From Botrytis cinerea B05.10 (lineage: Eukaryota > Ascomycota > Leotiomycetes > Helotiales > Sclerotiniaceae), in NCBI RefSeq assembly GCF_000143535.2, contig NC_037318.1, positions 1,984,001 through 2,048,000 of the forward strand: a DNA stretch of 64,000 nt, read 5' to 3'. Shown piece after piece: positions 59,410 through 64,000 of this stretch. A program made the translations under genes and the position numbers. Position 1 is the stretch's first letter. Every line of letters begins with the position of its first letter. The notes beneath the pieces were generated by a model. It was not told the DNA's origin and did no database searches. It was given only the letters and a program-made list of their open reading frames with translations.

Positions 59410-60603
59410 ATGAAGCGCATTAGTCAACTACCGGTGGTGAATGGCTTGAAAGGCCTACGAATCTCTCGTGGTCAAAGTTTAGCTCCATTGAGCCAACGAT
59501 GTATCCACACAACACAACCTTCGCCCGCAACAGTTGCACCTGCAGCATTCACAGCATCTGGCCCGCCACCAGCCGCGCCAACTCCCAGTGCCGAGCATGT
59601 CGATATTCGGGTCGCAAGGAAGAGGAAGCAAGCAGAGCTACTCAAAAAGGGTCAAGATATGAGAGCTGTAGCTGATGGGAAAGGCGGTGGAACTGCGAAA
59701 CTCAAGAGGTTCTGGAAGGATGTTAATGTACAGGATACGGAAGGTAACATCTATCAATTCCTTATTTTATATTAAACAACAAATCCGCTAATCAGTGTTG
59801 AGAACGCAGAGGGTTTACAGATTTTCCTTGACAAACGAGCTCTTCGAAGACCTTCCAAAGATATCCTCACAGTACCACATCATAAACCACACTTGGCATC
59901 TGCCATCGCTCTTGAATGGGATCTCCTTGTATCTGCACAGCAAGCTTTGAAAACTCACCTTATACCAATGACCTCACTCGTGAACCGCGCTCTTGATATC
60001 ATAGATGAAGAAAATGAGGGCAGGGATACAATTAGGAATCATATTGTCACAACCGTAATGCGATATCTCGATACTGATTCACTCTTGTGCTGGGCACCTG
60101 AAGCACCTGAAGATCCACCAGGATATGAAACACACGTTGACAGAGTAGAAAGTCTGCGAAGCATTCAGAGGAAGTCTGCGGAGCCTATCATTCAATTCTT
60201 GTCCGAGAAGGTATGGCCCGGGGTAGAACTTATACCAGTTTTAGATGCGGATAGTATCGTACCTAAGAGTCAACCTCAAATGACTAAAGATATAATAAGA
60301 GGATGGGTGTCTGGATTACCTCCCTTCGAGCTTGCAGGATTGGAGAGAGGCGTACTAGCTGGAAAGAGTTTACTTGGAGCTGCACGATTGGTGGTTGAAT
60401 GGAGTACTGAGTTAGCACATTTGCGGGATGAAGCTGCCGAGAAGAAATTTGGTGTAGAGGAGGCAGCCAAAGCTGCAAGTTTAGAGGTAGATTGGCAAAC
60501 CGGGATGTGGGGAGCTGTTGAAGATACACATGATGTTGAGAGGGAAGACATCAGAAGGCAATTGGGAAGTGTAGTATTACTTGTATCTGGGGAAAGAAAT
60601 TAG
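59410..60603 (+). CDS. ATP12: Mitochondrial F1-ATPase assembly chaperone ATP12
   Basis: Matrix chaperone that binds the F1 alpha subunit during assembly of ATP synthase. Exons 59410-59743 and 59810-60603, joined by a 66-nt GT-AG intron with a GCTAAT branch site, give 375 aa. Residues 1-35 (MKRISQLPVVNGLKGLRISR...RCIHTTQ) are a mitochondrial targeting sequence rich in Arg/Ser, followed by a Pro/Ala linker. The core begins RFWKDVNVQDTEEGLQIFLD and continues LDKRALRRPSKDILTVP and ASAIALEWD. Typical family elements follow: IPMTSLVNRALDII, TVMRYLDTDSLLCWAPE, LPPFELAGLERGVLAGKSLL and the final VEEAAKAASLEVDWQTGMWG. Length and order match fungal ATP12 proteins. No anomaly. Confidence 0.95.
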
Positions 60604-61883
60604 GCTATGTGTATTATGACATCTTCAGAGAATGCATACACTATGTTAATGATGAACTTAAGAGTAGTTAAAGGTTGGAAGTCTCAATCTCATACTTATA
60701 TTGTCTGATAGACCAAAAGAAAACATGTACATTCTCTCATGGCGCCTTTGACGCTCATAAACTCAGCTCCTGTCAATAAAGCATCCATGTCCATAGCACA
60801 AACTTTGAATAGATGTATCTTCGTAATCCGTTGCCACACTTTCTTGCTTCTGTGCTCATCTAAATATTGAACCATGCCATCTTATACTCCAACCTTCTTT
60901 ATTGTTCTATTCCACCGCTAGCTGATTACAACTGCATCTTCCCCTCAAAATGCTACCACCAGACTACCACATACCCATTATAGATAAAATACTTCCAGTA
61001 CCACTCTAACTCTAGCAGCCATCAGTCGCAAAGCTTGATTTCCTCTTATAGTGTCTTTGGCGCCCTACTAACTGCGTATTCAATATCGCTGTACGTTGGA
61101 GTCTGTAGGCCCCTTCCTCGGATTTCTCTCCCACTTCCTTGTTCCGTTTTTGCAGCCTTCTTGTGTTTATTGAGCGACCTCGATACCCCCGAGAGTATTG
61201 TAGTAACAGGTAAAAGAATAATTCCTTGTTGTTGTTATACATGTCCACAGTGAAGCGCTTCTCATCCTTTAATGTCGTTTGAATGAAATACTGGAGCGCC
61301 GCAGCTTTCGTCCTTGTAATCGACACGCCAGCCAGTGGATAGCCCACACATCATTTGCGAATAGACTCGAGATATATATGACACATGTGCATAACATAAC
61401 AGCAGTCTGCCGTCGAGGTTTGAACTTCGGACTATCTTTGTACCCTTAGAATGTAGCTCCTCCATCTTATTAGTTTCAAATTCGAGGTAGTAGAGCTCAG
61501 GTACCTCGAAATTTGAAGGTTAGGATAGGTAGAAATATATGATCGTAGATGTAGCCAAACGTTTTTCTTTTTTCATTGCACGATAGATGAAAACCGAAAA
61601 TTGCGAATTGTTGAAAATCCGTTCTCAAGTATTCACTTCTTGATTTGGAGCCTCCACAATCAACTATCTTTCTACGTTCAGGAATGGTGGCTCTTTAGAT
61701 AGACGTAAATGCAGCCTTGCTGGCTCAAATATAGGTAAATTATATCTCGTCAAAACTTTGTGCGTTCTGTTCGCTTCTTTTCTCTTTGTCAAGAGGATCA
61801 ACAGCAGAAATATTTTCTGCAATCAGTAGCATCGAACGAGTACTCTACTATAAAAGAAAGACACCCTCATCAACAAAGCCATC
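60604..61883. other. Intergenic region, no gene recognised
   Basis: Overlapping small frames on both strands around 61012-61465 have no recognisable content. The last 150 bp are the likely promoter/leader of the next gene. Confidence 0.45.
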
Positions 61884-63365
61884 ATGCCACCAAAGAAGGT
61901 TGTGAAAGCCTCTGCCAAGGGCAAAAAGAGTTCTGCTCGCCTTGCCGCCGCCGCCGCCAGCAGCAACACCACCTTCCCTACCTCCACCTCCAGCGCCATC
62001 GCCACCACCACTGCTGCCAATAGCTCCTCTGCGCGGGCCCGCTACCGCGAGGCTCGGGGAGTTCCCGATGACATCGGAAAGGCTACAAACAACGCCACCC
62101 AAGATCGTTTCCGTGCCAAGAAAAAGGTAAAGACCACCTCAGCATGGAAGAATGCGAATCCGAAGGAGAAAGAGAGAATGTTGATCGCCGCGGCCAATGC
62201 GGTCATGAAGGAGTAAGTTAGGACCCGCTTTGATTGGTTAGCTTCGATCTGAGAACTAATGTCGTTCTTTATATAGTAAGCCGGATGCTCGTGCTATTGG
62301 TGCCGCCATCGGCATGAAGATGGGCTTGAGATTTGGAAAATGGAGAGAAATGGGAAAGGGGGAGAATGTAGAAGCGGAAGGAGGAGACGAAGAGGCAGAG
62401 GAAGAGGATGCGGGAGCCGGCCCTGACGACGAGCCGGGTATGTGCGAATGTTCGGTATACTATGGAACAATGGTACTAACAAGTACAGGTGTTAAGGAAC
62501 ATCGTCGGGAAGACGAGGACGACGACGAAGACGACCCCAACGGGGAGTATACCAAGCAGTATATGAGCCGTTCCATCCCTCGCCAAGTACGTATCAAACT
62601 CTCGCCTCTACCTGGAAAATCAGCGGGTATACAGCGCTCAGAACTAACTCTCGATAAAGCGCGTTTAGGATGGCGTCGTCTTCTTCGGTACCCCGCTTTC
62701 TTAGAGTAAGTACTTTACACCTCAATACCCCTAATTGATTTGAACAATGGACTAGGTGTATAGAGCAACGCTAACTTCCGATCTGAAAAGTTTAGATCTC
62801 TGGTGCCACCCTGCTCCGCTATGTTTTCCTTGGGTCAGTTTAGTACCCTCAAATTACCCCGACGCGTTTGAGCAATCAACAGGCCTAGAAAGTTGAAAGT
62901 TAACCACTTATACAGGGAGTTTAGACTGCCGCTGCTGCCTCCGTGTTGTCGTGCCTTCTGGTTAGTACGATACCCCCCAGTGGCTCTACTTCGATAAGAC
63001 AATGGACAGAATACACGGAGCAACGCTGACCTCCGATTTAGCTTGTTCCATCTGCTGTCGTGTTTTTCGCCGCTCCTTTGCCTTCGGGTAAGTACAATTC
63101 TCCTCGACTACCCCGATTTAGACGGACAATCAAAGTTACCCTTTCGAGAAATCAAGCTAACGTGATGAAACTCAGGCTCTTTGTAAAGCTGCCGAAGGGC
63201 GCAATATCTGGACTTGTTTGGTAAGTGCGTATTAATATCCTAAATCCACCTAGACAATGGAAAGCTAAGAATATACTCTAGACCGACTTCCGCGAGCTGC
63301 TACAGGCTCAAATTAAACCAATTCTCCGCTCTCACATTATGTTCACACGTGCCAAGACTTCTTGA
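61884..63365 (+). CDS. Basic, low-complexity protein; 3' part made of repeated exon-intron units
   Basis: Function unknown. Well-supported exons are 61884-62212, 62277-62437 and 62489-62705 (introns 64 and 51 nt with good branch sites). The N-terminus is Lys/Ala/Ser-rich (MPPKKVVKASAKGKKSSARL) and suggests a nuclear, nucleic-acid-associated protein. A more ordered part follows (ARARYREARGVPDDIGKATN, TSAWKNANPKEKERMLIAAA, KPDARAIGAAIGMKMGLRFG), then a Glu/Asp/Gly-rich stretch and GWRRLLRYPAFL. After 62706 the gene runs into five further GT-starting units spaced about 127 bp; likely small exons are 62796-62833, 62925-62960, 63042-63087, 63176-63220 and 63282-63365. The phase through this tail is ambiguous: at least two splice choices stay open, one ending with ...RELLQAQIKPILRSHIMF...KTS at 63365. 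The span is therefore firm only to 62705. Confidence 0.55.
62587..63281 (+). repeat. Diverged tandem array, period about 127 bp, each unit a potential intron plus short exon
   Basis: Donor-like GTRAGT/GTYAGT sites occur at 62587, 62706, 62834, 62961, 63088 and 63221 (spacings 119, 128, 127, 127, 133). Within units the same landmarks recur: ACCCC near +20, GACAATGGA (62998 and 63253; GACAATCAA at 63124; GAACAATGGAC at 62742), AGCAACGCTAACTTCCGAT (62764) / AGCAACGCTGACCTCCGAT (63019) holding the branch site, and an acceptor before a CTGC/CTCC-rich 36-46-nt exon. Confidence 0.65.
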
Positions 63366-63574
63366 CCTGATTTGAATGATATGTATTATGTATGACTAAC
63401 TGATTGGCTGACAGCCCGCTAACTGCTAGGTATTTATGTACGTGTTTTCTTGTGTATCGTTGCGTCTCATGGTAAACCGCCCAGTTCATCGCCAAAAACA
63501 AAAGCTATGAAAAAAGATTTATACTTTACATTTAGATATCCTACACCCTTCTCTATCTCCTCATCTAAGCATGT
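63366..63574. other. Short convergent intergenic region
   Basis: About 210 bp between the stop of the preceding gene and the stop of the oxysterol-binding protein gene on the other strand. Confidence 0.5.
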
Positions 63575-64000
63575 TCACTCGTCCTCAGTTACATCATTAA
63601 AAATATCTTCGACACCTGTCCATGCCTCTCCAGTGGCAGCCTTCTCTCGTTCGTTCCAATATTTGTCGTTAAAAGCCCAGTATTCCTCTCCAGTGATTGG
63701 GCATTTCGATTTCTCGAACCATTTAGGAACAAACTCTTCACCAAGCTGTTCACGTTCACGTCGTCTAGCACGTTGTTTTTGTTCAAGGCGATTCTTCTCA
63801 GTAGCAGCTAAATCGTACTCGCCATCTTCCATGGCACGCTGATCAGGTCTCAATCGAGAATCTGTTGGTGGCAACCAAGGGCGAAGGTTGTCGTTGATGT
63901 CATTGAATGTGAGGACGAAAGGAGTCAGATTGAATGGGATACCAGCTGGGCGTGGATTAGCTTCCCAGACTAAAAATGCTTGGCTTGGGTCATTGACACT
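63575..64000 (-). CDS. Oxysterol-binding protein, Kes1/Osh4 type (C-terminal part; 5' end outside the window)
   Basis: Lipid-transfer protein exchanging sterol and PI4P between membranes. The visible frame runs off the right edge, so only about the last 140 residues are present. It reads [15 protein letters not shown], then [20 protein letters not shown], then [20 protein letters not shown], the highly conserved end of the OSBP-related domain in short Kes1-type proteins (TPF-VLT-N, then [14 protein letters not shown]). A charged helix follows ([17 protein letters not shown]), then FVPKWFEKS and a short acidic end (NDVTEDE). No PH or ankyrin domain can be judged from this part. The last exon contains no intron within the window. 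Confidence 0.92.
   Translation of the reverse strand, partial: SVNDPSQAFLVWEANPRPAGIPFNLTPFVLTFNDINDNLRPWLPPTDSRLRPDQRAMEDGEYDLAATEKNRLEQKQRARRREREQLGEEFVPKWFEKSKCPITGEEYWAFNDKYWNEREKAATGEAWTGVEDIFNDVTEDE

Noticed and set aside
58996..59427. 143-codon minus-strand frame upstream of ATP12
   Set aside because: It overlaps the ATP12 start and promoter, reads as Ser/Leu/Arg-rich noise, and has an opposing frame.
61370..61470. Possible tRNA from a TTCAAA box-B-like word on the minus strand
   Set aside because: No acceptor or anticodon stem can be formed around it.

Overview
The window comes from a filamentous ascomycete. The evidence is short (about 45-110 nt) spliceosomal introns with CTAAC/CTGAC-type branch sites, a typical fungal tef1, intron-bearing nuclear tRNAs, and very AT-rich repeat blocks whose transposon ORFs are full of C-to-T-type nonsense changes, as repeat-induced point mutation (RIP) would leave. 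Gene style suggests Leotiomycetes/Sclerotiniaceae, which is inference only. There are no CRISPRs, operons or bacterial features.

Layout. 0.4-6.3 kb: a five-exon dienelactone hydrolase, a broken paralogue followed by its intact single-exon 478-aa relative, and a two-exon tail-anchored-looking protein. 6.9-30 kb: AT-rich, transposon-dominated accessory DNA in which a CYP65/Tri11-like P450, a monocarboxylate-type MFS transporter and a decayed Ulp1-like peptidase gene sit as islands. The repeats are nested: a family with 3-bp target duplications (A), a CTAGCC-ended family (B), a dead Fot1/pogo element inside B, and 111-bp LTRs with 5-bp duplications, including one complete 437-bp TRIM-like element. 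30-34.7 kb: a secreted tannase/feruloyl esterase and a zinc alcohol dehydrogenase, with another A/B remnant starting 18 bp after the dehydrogenase stop and carrying a young-looking 103-bp solo LTR. 35.8-37.9 kb: tef1. 38-46 kb: gene-poor DNA with one broken gene candidate. 46-64 kb: ordinary gene space: a 207-aa unknown, a small Cys-rich CYSTM-like protein hidden by introns, an F-box protein, quinolinate phosphoribosyltransferase, a DUF3237 protein, three intron-containing tRNA genes (Lys-UUU, Lys-CUU, Tyr-GUA) plus an inverted tRNA-Lys fragment, ATP12, a basic low-complexity protein whose 3' part is a ~127-bp repeating exon/intron array, and the C-terminal part of a Kes1/Osh4-type oxysterol-binding protein.

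How they fit: the left half holds several enzymes used in plant phenolic/aromatic breakdown (dienelactone hydrolase, tannase/feruloyl esterase, monocarboxylate transporter, P450, alcohol dehydrogenase) separated by transposons. A functional grouping is plausible but unproven. The right half is housekeeping (translation elongation, NAD synthesis, F1-ATPase assembly, sterol/PI4P transport). Splice models were built by hand from frame continuity, GT-AG signals and family expectation.
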